A DNA stretch of 64,000 bases, taken from NCBI GenBank assembly GCA_020632995.1, contig JACKEN010000009.1, positions 186,001-250,000 of the forward strand. The letters are read 5' to 3'. Shown here one piece after another: positions 9,702 to 17,876 of this stretch. The notes under the pieces were generated by a model. The model saw only the letters and a program-made list of their open reading frames with translations. It was not told where the DNA came from and searched no databases. A program made the translations under genes and the position numbers. Origin of the DNA: Deltaproteobacteria bacterium. GTDB taxonomy: Bacteria; Myxococcota; Kuafuiibacteriia; Kuafuiibacteriales; Kuafuiibacteriaceae. Numbering within the stretch: position 1 is the first letter of the stretch; the number at the start of each line of letters is the position of its first letter.

Positions 9702-10938
9702 TTACTCCGCCGAGAAGGGCTCGCCGGAGTCCAGGCACTCCACGAGGCGTCCGTAGGCCGCGCGCAGCGCCGGACGGCCGGGCTCGGGACCCACCGCGGT
9801 GATGATCCGCCGGGCGAGGGTCCCCTCACGCAGGATGACCTGCAGCGCCCGCGAGACCGCGGGATCCAGCGCGTCGAGCTCCACCGTGGCGCCCACCAGG
9901 TGTTGCCAGACCTCCTGCAACGTGGCCCGGGCCCCAGGGAAGCCCCAGGCGGCCAGGAACTCCGCGTCCTCGACCACCGTGGCCTCGCCCTGCTCCACCG
10001 CGTGGCGGAAGAGCCCGGCCAGGCGATGCTCGTCCCAGGCCCGCTGGGCCGCGGGCTCCTGGAAGCGCCCCTCGGTCTGGGCCCGCACCGCCGCCACCAC
10101 CGCCTCCGCCACCGCGAAGTCGCCGGCCACGTGCTCCTGGCTGTCGAGGACCCGGATCTCGAGGGCCATGCGGTCGAAGCGCACGATCGCGCCGCGGGCG
10201 TTGGCCCACTCGTGCCGCAGGATACCTTCCGGATCGTGCGGCGCGAGGTCGCGGTAGATCTTGCCGAGGAGCTCCTCCTCGTAGGCCTGCCGATCGAAGA
10301 CCCGCTCCGGCACCACCACCCCGGACACCGAGGGCACCCGCCGGGCGTTCCCCGCGTAGTGGAACAGGCGGCCGTCCAGGCGCCCGCTCAGGCGCCCCTC
10401 CTCCACCGGTGAGGACGCGGCGAGCCCCGGCAGGAGCGGGAGCACCAGGCGCACCGCGGCGTGCAGGCGCCCCAGCTCCTCGTCCCCGTCGAAGGGCAGG
10501 TTGATGTGCATGCTCTGGAGGTTCGACCAGCCGTGCCCGCGGCAGTCGAAGATGCGATCGAAGGCCTTGTAGATCTCGTCCTGGCCGTGCGGCCAGAGCT
10601 TGGTCTCGGTCCACGGATCCATCCACGGGTGCATGGCGGTGGGCATCAGGCGCAGGCCATCCTGCGCGAGCTGCCGGTTCATCGCCTCCACCGCGGCCTG
10701 GAACGCGGCCCGAGCCGCGGTGCGATCGGTGATCGGCCCCGCCCCCTTCAGCTCGATCACGTGCAGGGCCAGCTCGTTCGACCACGCGATGTCCCCGAGG
10801 GTCACCTCGCCGTCCTCGAAGCCCGCCCAGGGCGTCCAGCGCGCGGTCCGCCGCCGCCCGCACCGCGAGGGTCTCGGCGTCGACGATCATGTACTCGATC
10901 TCGAGGCCGGTCGCCTCGAACAGCTTCAGAGCGCTCAC
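9702..10938 (-). CDS. GCS2-type glutamate-cysteine ligase-like carboxylate-amine ligase (one frameshift)
   Basis: Starts with a GTG overlapping the RLAN ligase stop. The N-terminus GLEIEYMIVD matches the GCS2 (YbdK-like) fold, which activates a carboxylate with ATP and joins it to an amine. Later motifs include SMHINLPF and GAIVRFDRMALEIRVLDSQE. A single extra base near 10825 splits the reading (1,237 bp, one above a multiple of three); correcting it yields about 411 residues. GCS2 ligases encoded beside ATP-grasp ligases with RLAN domains were recognised earlier by comparative genomics as parts of uncharacterised peptide-forming systems. Here the trio with the C39-like peptidase sits downstream of poly-gamma-glutamate genes. 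The substrate is unknown. Confidence 0.7.
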
Positions 10939-12419
10939 CGCGCCTCCTTCTCATCGGCCTTCGACTCGGCACCCGAGCGGGCCTCCATCCGGTCGAGGAA
11001 CACCTGCATCACCGCGGTGTAGAGCTTGTCGCCCAAGAAGCGGTCCTCGTAGCCGTGATCGATGTTGGGGTTGTCGTTGATCTCCATGATCAGGAAGCGC
11101 TTGTTCACCTCCTTGACGTCGACCCCGTACAGCCCATTGCCCACGTGGCTGGCCGCCTCGACCGCCAGGTTGAGCGCCTTCTTCGGCACCTCCTCGAGGG
11201 GCAGGGTGTCGACCTTGCCGAAGCGCCGCTTGCCCTCATCGAGGTTCTTCTGGATCTGCCAGTGCCCCTTCGCCATGTGGTAGCGGCACGCGAAGAGCGG
11301 CTTGCCGTCGAGGATGCCCACCCGCCAGTCGAAGGCCGACGGGGTGTACTCCTGGGCCACCACCAGCTCCGAACCATCGAACAGCTCGGTCAAGATGGCC
11401 TGCAGCTGCTCCGGGTTGTCGGCGCGCTTCACCCCGAGTGAGAACGCGGAGTCGGGCTGCTTGAGCACCATCGGGAACGAGAGGCGCTCCGGCAGCTCCT
11501 TCGCGCTCTTCTCGTCGACGAGCACCGTCTTCGGGCAAGGGAGCTCGTAGCGCGCGAACAGCTCGGCCTGGAAGACCTTGTTCGTGCACCGCAGGATGGA
11601 CTCCGGATCGTCGATCACCACCAGCCCCTCCGCCTGGGCCCGCTGGGCGAAGCGGAAGGTGTGGTGCGGCACCGACGTGGTCTCGCGGATGAACAGGCCG
11701 TCGTACTCCGCGAGGCGACCGTAGTCGTCCTTGCTGATCACCCGGGCGTCGATGCCGAGGCTGTTCGCCGCCTTGATGAAGCGCTGGATCGCGCCGGCGT
11801 CCGAGGGGGCGTCGACCTCCTCGGGGTTGGTGAGGATGGCGAGGTCGTAGCGGTAGCGCTTCTTCGGGGACCGGGTGGGCCGCTCGAAGTACCGGCGCGC
11901 GTGCTCGACCACCGACGCCTTGTGGCTCTCGGGGATGTCCTTCATCGCGATGGGCCGGATGGACACCACGCGCCAGCGCTCCTCACCGCGCTCGAAGGTG
12001 GCCCGCAGGAGCGGCGCCGGGAAGAGGTTGAACAGGGCCCGGCTCAGGGTGTCGTAGCGCGAGGCGATGTTGCGCCCGAAGTACACGCTGAGCACGAACT
12101 TGTCGGACTTGATGTTCTTGAGGGCCTTCTGGATCTTGGCGTCCAGCTCCTGGGAGGCCAGCCGCACCACCGGGGCCGAGCGGAGATCCTGGAACGTGGC
12201 CACCTGCGGGAGGGGCTTGTGGCCCCGGGCGGCCGCCACCAGCGAGACGTAGTAGCCGGTGGTCTGATAGCGATAGTCCTGGCAGAGGTTGAAGACCTTG
12301 ACGCGCCGGGCTTGGGAGAAGCGGGGGTCGGTGAGGTAGTCGCGCGCCGCCACCACCTCGACCCCCGGAAGTTCCAGATCCCAGGCTTCGGGGTCGTCGA
12401 GTACGAGGTACGGGATCAT
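10935..12419 (-). CDS. RimK-like ATP-grasp ligase with N-terminal RLAN domain
   Basis: A 494-residue protein. The first ~160 residues (NLCQDYRYQTTGYYVSLVAAARGH) match the RLAN domain that precedes some RimK-like ligases. The ATP-grasp core follows: CTNKVFQAELFARYELPCPKT, MVLKQPDSAFSLGV with the ATP-binding Lys, VVAQEYTPSAFDWRVGILDG, and the Mg-binding MEINDNPNIDHG at 445-456. RimK relatives add glutamate or other amino acids to carboxylates through acyl-phosphate intermediates. The start ATG overlaps the stop of the C39-like gene, and its stop overlaps the GCS2 start, so the three are translationally coupled. I infer that they make or modify a small peptide or protein tail. The exact reaction cannot be read from sequence. 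Confidence 0.8.
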   Translation of the reverse strand: MIPYLVLDDPEAWDLELPGVEVVAARDYLTDPRFSQARRVKVFNLCQDYRYQTTGYYVSLVAAARGHKPLPQVATFQDLRSAPVVRLASQELDAKIQKALKNIKSDKFVLSVYFGRNIASRYDTLSRALFNLFPAPLLRATFERGEERWRVVSIRPIAMKDIPESHKASVVEHARRYFERPTRSPKKRYRYDLAILTNPEEVDAPSDAGAIQRFIKAANSLGIDARVISKDDYGRLAEYDGLFIRETTSVPHHTFRFAQRAQAEGLVVIDDPESILRCTNKVFQAELFARYELPCPKTVLVDEKSAKELPERLSFPMVLKQPDSAFSLGVKRADNPEQLQAILTELFDGSELVVAQEYTPSAFDWRVGILDGKPLFACRYHMAKGHWQIQKNLDEGKRRFGKVDTLPLEEVPKKALNLAVEAASHVGNGLYGVDVKEVNKRFLIMEINDNPNIDHGYEDRFLGDKLYTAVMQVFLDRMEARSGAESKADEKEAR

Positions 12420-13132
12420 CCAGGCTCCTCGATCGGCTCGATCACCAGGAGGTTGGCGTCGTAGGTGACGATGCCCAACAGGATCGCGCCGATCAGGTGA
12501 TAGGTCTCGATGTCGTAGGCGTGCGACTCGAAACCGGGGTTGTCGTGGAGGGGGTCCATCACCCGGACCATCCGGGAGACGCCGTCGTAGCCAGCGAGCA
12601 CCACGAAGTGCCCGGCGACCTCGCCGCGCACGTCGTCGTACTGGTCTTCGTGCTCGCGCGAGCACTCGTAGAGGTAGGTCGCCGACAGGCCCGTCAACAG
12701 CGGTTGACCGCGCTGCAGGTGGCGCACGATGAGCTGGGGCCGCAGCCGCTCGAAGTGGATCTTCCCGCCGAGGGCCAGGTACTCGAGGTAGATGTCGGTC
12801 GCGGCCTGGAGCTTGGGGTCGTCCTTCACGTCGCGCTGGGCCCGGAGGCGCTCCGCGAGATCCGGCGCGCCGTCGCCGAACCAGGTGGGGTCGAAGAGCT
12901 GCAGGTTGTAGGTGTAGATCTCGGCCCGGTAGCCCCGCCGCAGCGCGTGCACGGCCAGCGCCACCGCCAGGGTGCCGCCGGTCTCCAGGACCGGCACTTC
13001 GGCGATGAGGTCGCCGAGCGCCACCTCGTCGCCGTAATAGCCGTAGACCGCGTGCAGGCACGTGGGCCCGCAGGTGGTGTCATCGGGCTGCTGCAGGATC
13101 TCGAGCTCGAGCTCGTGCTTGCTGTCGGGCAT
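12416..13132 (-). CDS. C39-like (papain-fold) peptidase
   Basis: A 238-residue protein without signal peptide or membrane segment. The N-terminal motif QQPDDTTCGPTC carries the likely catalytic Cys21 in the typical peptidase C39 setting (Gln in the oxyanion hole upstream). GHFVVLAGYDG supplies His175, and VMDP supplies Asp193, which completes a plausible triad. Classical C39 domains cut double-glycine leader peptides and are fused to ABC exporters; this one stands alone and probably cytoplasmic. It lies 4 bp downstream of pgsW and overlaps the RLAN ligase start (ATGA). Known operons pair such stand-alone C39-like proteins with RLAN/ATP-grasp and GCS2 ligases. A role in trimming or transferring the ligase product is inference. 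Confidence 0.75.
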   Translation of the reverse strand: MPDSKHELELEILQQPDDTTCGPTCLHAVYGYYGDEVALGDLIAEVPVLETGGTLAVALAVHALRRGYRAEIYTYNLQLFDPTWFGDGAPDLAERLRAQRDVKDDPKLQAATDIYLEYLALGGKIHFERLRPQLIVRHLQRGQPLLTGLSATYLYECSREHEDQYDDVRGEVAGHFVVLAGYDGVSRMVRVMDPLHDNPGFESHAYDIETYHLIGAILLGIVTYDANLLVIEPIEEPG

Positions 13133-13136
13133 GGAC

Positions 13137-14283
13137 TCAGACCATCGGCTCGGGCTGGGATCTATCGCTCCCCTTGCTGGCCCCCCGGGTCATCCGGAAG
13201 CCCAGGTCCGAGCGCACGAACAGGTATAGCGCGCCGATGATTCCGAGCAAGAGCCCCGCGACCAGCCAGGGGTTGGTCTCGGTGCGGTAGAAGATCGCGC
13301 CCCTCCCCCACCCGCGGCGTCTGCGGCGGCTGCACCGGGAACCCGAAGCGCTCCGCGAGCTTGCGGATGTAGACGAGGTGGACCACCGGGATCCCGTCCT
13401 CGACGAAGCGCTCCATGATCGAGTCCGGCGAGGTCCCGCCCGCCGGCGGCCGGCGGTTCAACCCGGGTCGAAAGAGCTTCTTACCCTTCTTCTTGCCCAC
13501 CGAGACGGTGCCGCCGCCGACGTTGATGTAGGCCTTGATCGGCAGCGAACCGGCGAGGTCGCGGTACAGGTGGATGCGCTGATCCACGCTGTCGGTGAAG
13601 TCCTTGGGCTGGATGTAGGTCAGCCCGTGGGCCTGGATCGAGTCCTCGAGGATCCGGCGCCCCTTCTTCGGCATGCCGAGGGCCCGGTCCTCGATGCCGC
13701 CGAGCGAGGCGGCGGAGGCGTGGTGGGTGAGCACCCCGCGGTCGACGAGGAGCTGCTCCATGTCGAGCCAGGTGAACTCGGGGTCGTTGGCGCCCCACTG
13801 CGACGACGCCACGCTCGCGATGATCACCGGCTTCAGCTCCAGGACCTCGACCGCGGAGAGCACCGCGATGTTGATCGCAGGGAACGAGCCCGAGTAGCCG
13901 ACCGCGACCACGTCGCCCTTCTCGAGGCCGGCCTGCTTCAGGTAGTGCACCACCAGCGCCGCGAAGTTCGGGTTCGCGGAGGTCTGCTTCGAGTCGAGCG
14001 AGCCCGGGTTGGTGGTGATCGGGGTCATGAGGGACCCGACGAGCCCGCTCTGGGCGGGGTCGGCCTCGGTGTCGATCACCAGGCCGCGCTTCACCCGCTC
14101 GTCCCGGATGATCTTGAACGCCTCCTCGGCCTTCCTGGCCGCGGCCAGCTTCTCTTCGTGGTTCGGCTCCCGGACCTTCATCGGGAAGCGCTCCACCGCA
14201 AGGTATCCTGCCACCGAGGCGGTGGCGACGAGCGCAAGGGTGACCCGGGAGACCCTCCTCGGGCGCCAATACATCCTCTTCAC
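13137..14283 (-). CDS. pgsW: Poly-gamma-glutamate system protein (PgsW-like), one frameshift near the 3' end
   Basis: GTG start overlapping the pgsC stop. The N-terminus has a basic segment and one membrane helix (VTLALVATASVAGYLAVE), followed by a large extracytoplasmic domain (GLVGSLMTPITTNPGSLDS, VAVGYSGSFPAINIAVLSA, YINVGGGTVSVGKKKGKK). One extra base in the G-rich run near 13307 shifts the frame. Corrected, the protein ends with a second helix (NPWLVAGLLLGIIGALYLF) and stops at 13137, about 381 residues (1,147 bp, one above a multiple of three). The family occurs beside pgsB and pgsC in Gram-negative bacteria and is thought to take the place of parts of the Bacillus capsule machinery. 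Its biochemical role is not established. Confidence 0.8.
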
Positions 14284-14735
14284 GCCGGCACCTCCACACC
14301 CACCAGGATCAACACGAGGCGGATGACCACCGCCGCCGTCAACAGGGCGCTGATCGTCTCGACGATGCCCTGCCGCTCCATCCAGATCGCGATGAGTCCG
14401 GGGATGATGTAGCCGATGACGGTGTAGTCACCGCCCGAGGCGGTCTCGAGATCGCTCGCCATGCTGCGCATCAGGGCCCCCACGATGTAGCCCACCAGGA
14501 TCATCAGCACCGTGCGCCGGCGCCCGTACACGATGACCACCGACGCCAACGCGTGCACGAAGGCGAAGGTGATGAAGGCGGTGGCCAGCGTCAGCGCCAG
14601 GTCCATCGGCTGCGAGAGCCCCACCGCGAAGTAGCCAGGGACCACCATGCCGCCGGCCGCCAGGCCGAACAGCTCCGAGAACAACAAGCTGATGACCAGG
14701 CCGACGCCGATCGCCGCTGCCAGTGGCTCGATCAT
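14280..14735 (-). CDS. pgsC: Poly-gamma-glutamate biosynthesis membrane protein PgsC/CapC
   Basis: A 151-residue protein with four to five membrane helices. The family signature is visible in FGLAAGGMVVPGYFAV near the N-terminus and in the C-terminal GYIIPGLIAIWMERQGIVET. PgsC/CapC works with PgsB/CapB to polymerise glutamate at the membrane and probably to pass the chain across it. The start ATG overlaps the pgsB stop and the TGA overlaps the pgsW GTG, so the three form a coupled unit. Length agrees with the family (~150). Confidence 0.9.
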   Translation of the reverse strand: MIEPLAAAIGVGLVISLLFSELFGLAAGGMVVPGYFAVGLSQPMDLALTLATAFITFAFVHALASVVIVYGRRRTVLMILVGYIVGALMRSMASDLETASGGDYTVIGYIIPGLIAIWMERQGIVETISALLTAAVVIRLVLILVGVEVPA

Positions 14736-15934
14736 GCCACCACCTCTTTCAAACCGGGGACGCTGCGGTTCTTGAAGAACCTCGCCAGCTCCAGACCCTG
14801 CCCGCCGATGTTGGCGATGCCGATGATGAGGGCGGAGTTACCCGCCAGGTCGATGATCACCTCGAAGATCTCCTCGATGCGACGGTCCTCCGCGTAGGTG
14901 ATGCGGCCGGGGTCGAGCCCCATCCGGATCGCCTCCTTGGCGAAGATGTACGTGCCGGAGCCGATCAGCACGTAGTGGTCGGCCTCGCCCCACGCCACGC
15001 AGGCCTCGCCGAGCTGCCGTGAGCGGTCGGGGCGGTCCGCGCGGCAGTTCACCAGCGCCACCCGCCGCTCGGCCGGGAACTGGGCGCTGACCTTCTTCCA
15101 GATGCGCTCGGTCGAGTCCGGATCGTTCGCCGCGAACGCGTTCACGAACACCAGCTGGCGCCCGAAGAAGTCGAGGCGGTGCGCGGTCAGCACGCCCGGA
15201 TCCGGCTTCGCCGCCCACATCCCCCGAAGCGCGGTCTCGCGATCGACCCCGAGGGCGGCGCAGACCTTCAGCGCCAGGGCCAGGTTCTCGGCGTGCTCGA
15301 GGTACTTGAAGCCGGCCAGATCCTCGGTCGAGATCTCGGCCACCTCGTCATCGCTCACCCCCACCAGCGCGGACCCGCGGTCGTCGGCCGCCTCCTTGAA
15401 CACACCGAGGTGCTTCTGCTCCGCCGTGAACAGGGTGCCCTTCACCGGCACGGTGGCGGCGAGGGCCATCGCCACGTCCTCCTCGCCCGGGCCCATCACG
15501 TCGAGGTGGTCGGGGCGAGCGTTGGTGATGACCCCATGGGTGGCGCGCACGAACTTCTCTTCGCACAGCGCCTGCAAGAGCGGTTGCACCGCCATGCACT
15601 CGATCACCAGCACCTCGGCCTTCGCCTCCGCCGCCTTGCGGATGATGCGGAGCTGCTCGAGCACGTTCGCGCGGGAGGGCCTGAACACCGGGAACTCACG
15701 GCCGTCCGGGAAGATCATCCGGGCGAGGGTGCCGGTGGTCTTGGCGCAGGTCCGCTTGCCGCCGGCCCGCAGCCCCGCGGCCACGAGCCGGGTCACCGAG
15801 GACTTCCCTCGGGTGCCGTTCACGTGGATCCGCACCGGGATCTTCTCGAGCGATTGGCGGTGGTGGGCGTGCTCCACCAACAGGAGGATCACCACCGCGG
15901 AGAGGAACACGAGGAGGATGGTCAGACCCGTCAT
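14732..15934 (-). CDS. pgsB: Poly-gamma-glutamate synthase PgsB/CapB (Mur-ligase fold)
   Basis: A 400-residue amide ligase: one N-terminal membrane helix (residues 3-21), then the Mur-ligase P-loop HVNGTRGKSSVTRL (ATP-binding Lys44 in GKSS). Further family motifs are TCAKTTGTLARMIFPDGRE, VLVIECMAVQPLLQ and HGVITNARPDHLDVMGPG. It activates the gamma-carboxyl of glutamate with ATP and extends the polymer with PgsC. The ATG overlaps the corA stop (ATGA) and the stop overlaps pgsC. No pgsA-like or pgsE gene lies nearby. Whether the product is a capsule, a released polymer or a short peptide is not shown. Confidence 0.9.
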   Translation of the reverse strand: MTGLTILLVFLSAVVILLLVEHAHHRQSLEKIPVRIHVNGTRGKSSVTRLVAAGLRAGGKRTCAKTTGTLARMIFPDGREFPVFRPSRANVLEQLRIIRKAAEAKAEVLVIECMAVQPLLQALCEEKFVRATHGVITNARPDHLDVMGPGEEDVAMALAATVPVKGTLFTAEQKHLGVFKEAADDRGSALVGVSDDEVAEISTEDLAGFKYLEHAENLALALKVCAALGVDRETALRGMWAAKPDPGVLTAHRLDFFGRQLVFVNAFAANDPDSTERIWKKVSAQFPAERRVALVNCRADRPDRSRQLGEACVAWGEADHYVLIGSGTYIFAKEAIRMGLDPGRITYAEDRRIEEIFEVIIDLAGNSALIIGIANIGGQGLELARFFKNRSVPGLKEVVA

Positions 15935-17130
15935 ATCCAGCCCTTCCGACGGAAGAACACGAGCAGCGCCGCGGTGATGGCCGCGCAGACCGCCCAGAAC
16001 GCCCCGTACCCCCACCGGTAGTCGAGCTCCGGGAGGTACTTGAAGTTCATGCCGTAGACGCCGGCGATGAACGTGATGGGGATGAACACGGTGGCGATGA
16101 TGGTCAGGATCTTCATCACCTCGTTCATCCGGTTCGACACCACGGACATGTAGAGCTCGCTCAGGGTGCCGCAGAGCTCGCGGTGCGACTCCACCGCGTC
16201 CAACAGCTGCACGGTGTGGGCGTGCACGTCGCGCAGGTAGGTCACGGTCATGGCCGGCAGGGCGTAGGCGTCGCCCCGGATGAGGACGTCGAGGAGCTCC
16301 CGGGTAGGCCACAGCGCCTTTCGGATCGTCATCAGCTCCCGCCGGACCCCCTGGATGGTCCGGAGGATCTCCGGGGTCGAGGCGTCCATCGCCTCGTCCT
16401 CGAGGTCCTCCAGCACCTCACCGTAGCGCTCGAGGAGCGGGTAGCAGTGGTCCACCACCGCGTCCAACAGCGCGTAGGCGAGGAAGCTCGAGTCGCGCTC
16501 GCGCAGCTTGCCTTGCGGAAGCCGGATCCGCTGCCGGATCGGATCCCAGACGTCGCCCGGGCGCTCCTGGAAGGAGATCACCACCCGCGGGAGGAGGAAG
16601 AGGCTCACCTGCTCGCTGTCCAGCCGCCCGTCGAGGAGCTGGAGCATGCGCACGGTGATGAAGACGTGCCCGTCGTACGGGTCGACGCGAGGCCGCTGGG
16701 GGACGTGGAGCACGTCCTCGGCCGCCAGGGTGTGGAGGTTGTAGGCCACGCGGAGCTGGTCGATGACGTAGGGGTGGAGGCCCTGGACGTCGATCCAACG
16801 CACCGCGGCCCACTCCGGCATCGAGGACGGCAAGGTCTCTTGCACCGTCTGCACCAGGCGCTCCTCGACCCGGTCCTCGGCGTAGTCCATCACCCGGATG
16901 ACCACCGCCCCCACCTCGGGGAGCTCGTGGATCTCGTCCCGGGCCGCCAGCTCCAGGCCCGCCGCCGTCCCGGGCGGGGGGCGCACGCTGGCCGCCGGGC
17001 GCCGGCGCGCCACCGGGGCCTTCAGCACCGCGCCCAGGGCCTGGCCCGCGCCGTTGACCACGCGATCCGCGGCCCGGCCCACGGCGGCGCCCACCTGCTC
17101 CGCCGCCCCTGGTTTTTCGGACCCACCCAT
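15931..17130 (-). CDS. corA: CorA-family magnesium/cobalt channel
   Basis: A 399-residue protein with the CorA plan: a long soluble funnel domain (LHTLAAEDVLHVPQRPRVDPYDGHVF), a long stalk helix, and two C-terminal helices with the selectivity signature YGMNF between them (FIAGVYGMNFKYLPELDYRWGY). A Lys/Arg-rich end (FFRRKGWI) is typical. The ATG at 17130 was preferred over in-frame upstream codons because it removes a non-conserved Arg-rich stretch. It is the first gene of the tightly packed minus-strand operon and overlaps pgsB (ATGA). Divalent cations bind poly-gamma-glutamate, so coupling Mg2+ uptake to polymer synthesis is plausible but unproved. Confidence 0.85.
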   Translation of the reverse strand: MGGSEKPGAAEQVGAAVGRAADRVVNGAGQALGAVLKAPVARRRPAASVRPPPGTAAGLELAARDEIHELPEVGAVVIRVMDYAEDRVEERLVQTVQETLPSSMPEWAAVRWIDVQGLHPYVIDQLRVAYNLHTLAAEDVLHVPQRPRVDPYDGHVFITVRMLQLLDGRLDSEQVSLFLLPRVVISFQERPGDVWDPIRQRIRLPQGKLRERDSSFLAYALLDAVVDHCYPLLERYGEVLEDLEDEAMDASTPEILRTIQGVRRELMTIRKALWPTRELLDVLIRGDAYALPAMTVTYLRDVHAHTVQLLDAVESHRELCGTLSELYMSVVSNRMNEVMKILTIIATVFIPITFIAGVYGMNFKYLPELDYRWGYGAFWAVCAAITAALLVFFRRKGWI

Positions 17131-17189
17131 GCCTGATGACGCTCGCGCGGGCAGCATCCGTCGGCCCGCCATCCAAGTCCAGCGCTCCC

Positions 17190-17855
17190 TTACGCCCGGC
17201 TCAGCGCCGACAGGAGCGCGGCGCCCTCGAGCGGGCGGCCGGGGCGGAGCCACAGGCGCGCCCACCCGCCGTCGCGCAAGACGCGTTTCAACTCCGTCAC
17301 GAGAACCCTCAGCCGATCATAGCCGGCGATGTCCAAGGCCTCCGCGGGCGCCGTCGCTGCGCCCGCCCAGACCTCGGTGGACGTACCGCCCGGCCTCCCG
17401 CACAAGCCCGCCGACAGCACCAGGCGACGCACCTCGACCTGCCGGGCTCCGTGAACTCCACCACCGCGTCCTGGAGGTGCCGCAGCAGGCGCGCCCGCGC
17501 CAACAGCGCCGGGACCCGCCCCAGCGCCTCCTCCAGGTGCTCCCGCACCCGCACCGCGTCCCAGACGTCGGCCTCGCGCTCGACCTCCGGCAGGGGGCGG
17601 ACGGGCCGCGAGGTCCGCGCGAGCCGCAGGACGAGACTGCACGGTGCCCTGCAGCTCGGGGTGGAGCGCGCGGAGCTCGGCGAGCCCCTCCAGCAGCGGG
17701 CCGGGCGCGAGCCCGGCCTGGAGCGAGGAGGCAGGAGCCCCAGGGCCCTGCACCACCGCCCGCAGCAGGTCTTCCCTGAGCCGCTCAGGGCCTCCACCAA
17801 GGCCGGCACCGCCCACCGAGTAGCGCGCCGGCAGCAGCCCCACCGGGAACTTCAC
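17190..17855 (-). CDS. Uncharacterised protein, possibly the detached C-terminal half of the GIY-YIG protein (two frameshifts)
   Basis: GTG-started frame of about 221 residues broken by two compensating indels near 17637 and 17450. The corrected product opens with FPVGLLPARYSV, contains a helical stretch (REHLEEALGRVPALLARARL) and ends near ELKRVLRDGGWARLWLRPGR. I recognise no domain. It follows the exonuclease/GIY-YIG gene on the same strand with only a repeat element between them. The whole stretch 18998-17190 is 1,809 bp, a multiple of three, so the two may originally have been one gene interrupted by the repeat. Confidence in a functional separate gene is low. Confidence 0.4.
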   Translation of the reverse strand: MKFPVGLLPARYSVGGAGLGGGPERLREDLLRAVVQGPGAPASSLQAGLAPGPLLEGLAELRALHPELQGTVQSRPAARADLAARPPPAGGRARGRRLGRGAGAGAPGGGAGAGPGAVGAGAPAAAPPGRGGGVHGARQVEVRRLVLSAGLCGRPGGTSTEVWAGAATAPAEALDIAGYDRLRVLVTELKRVLRDGGWARLWLRPGRPLEGAALLSALSRA

Positions 17856-17876
17856 GGAGCCCCTTCAGGGGCCTCC

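Noticed and set aside
1691..10938. Programmed ribosomal frameshifting or gene decay as cause of broken frames
   Set aside because: The shifts are numerous, ±1 in either direction, mostly in G/C runs, in unrelated genes, with no slippery heptamers and no other inactivating changes.
13162..14283. An apparent Arg-rich C-terminus of PgsW read without correction
   Set aside because: Shifting by one base at the G run near 13307 restores a membrane helix and a stop 4 bp before the next gene, matching the operon spacing.
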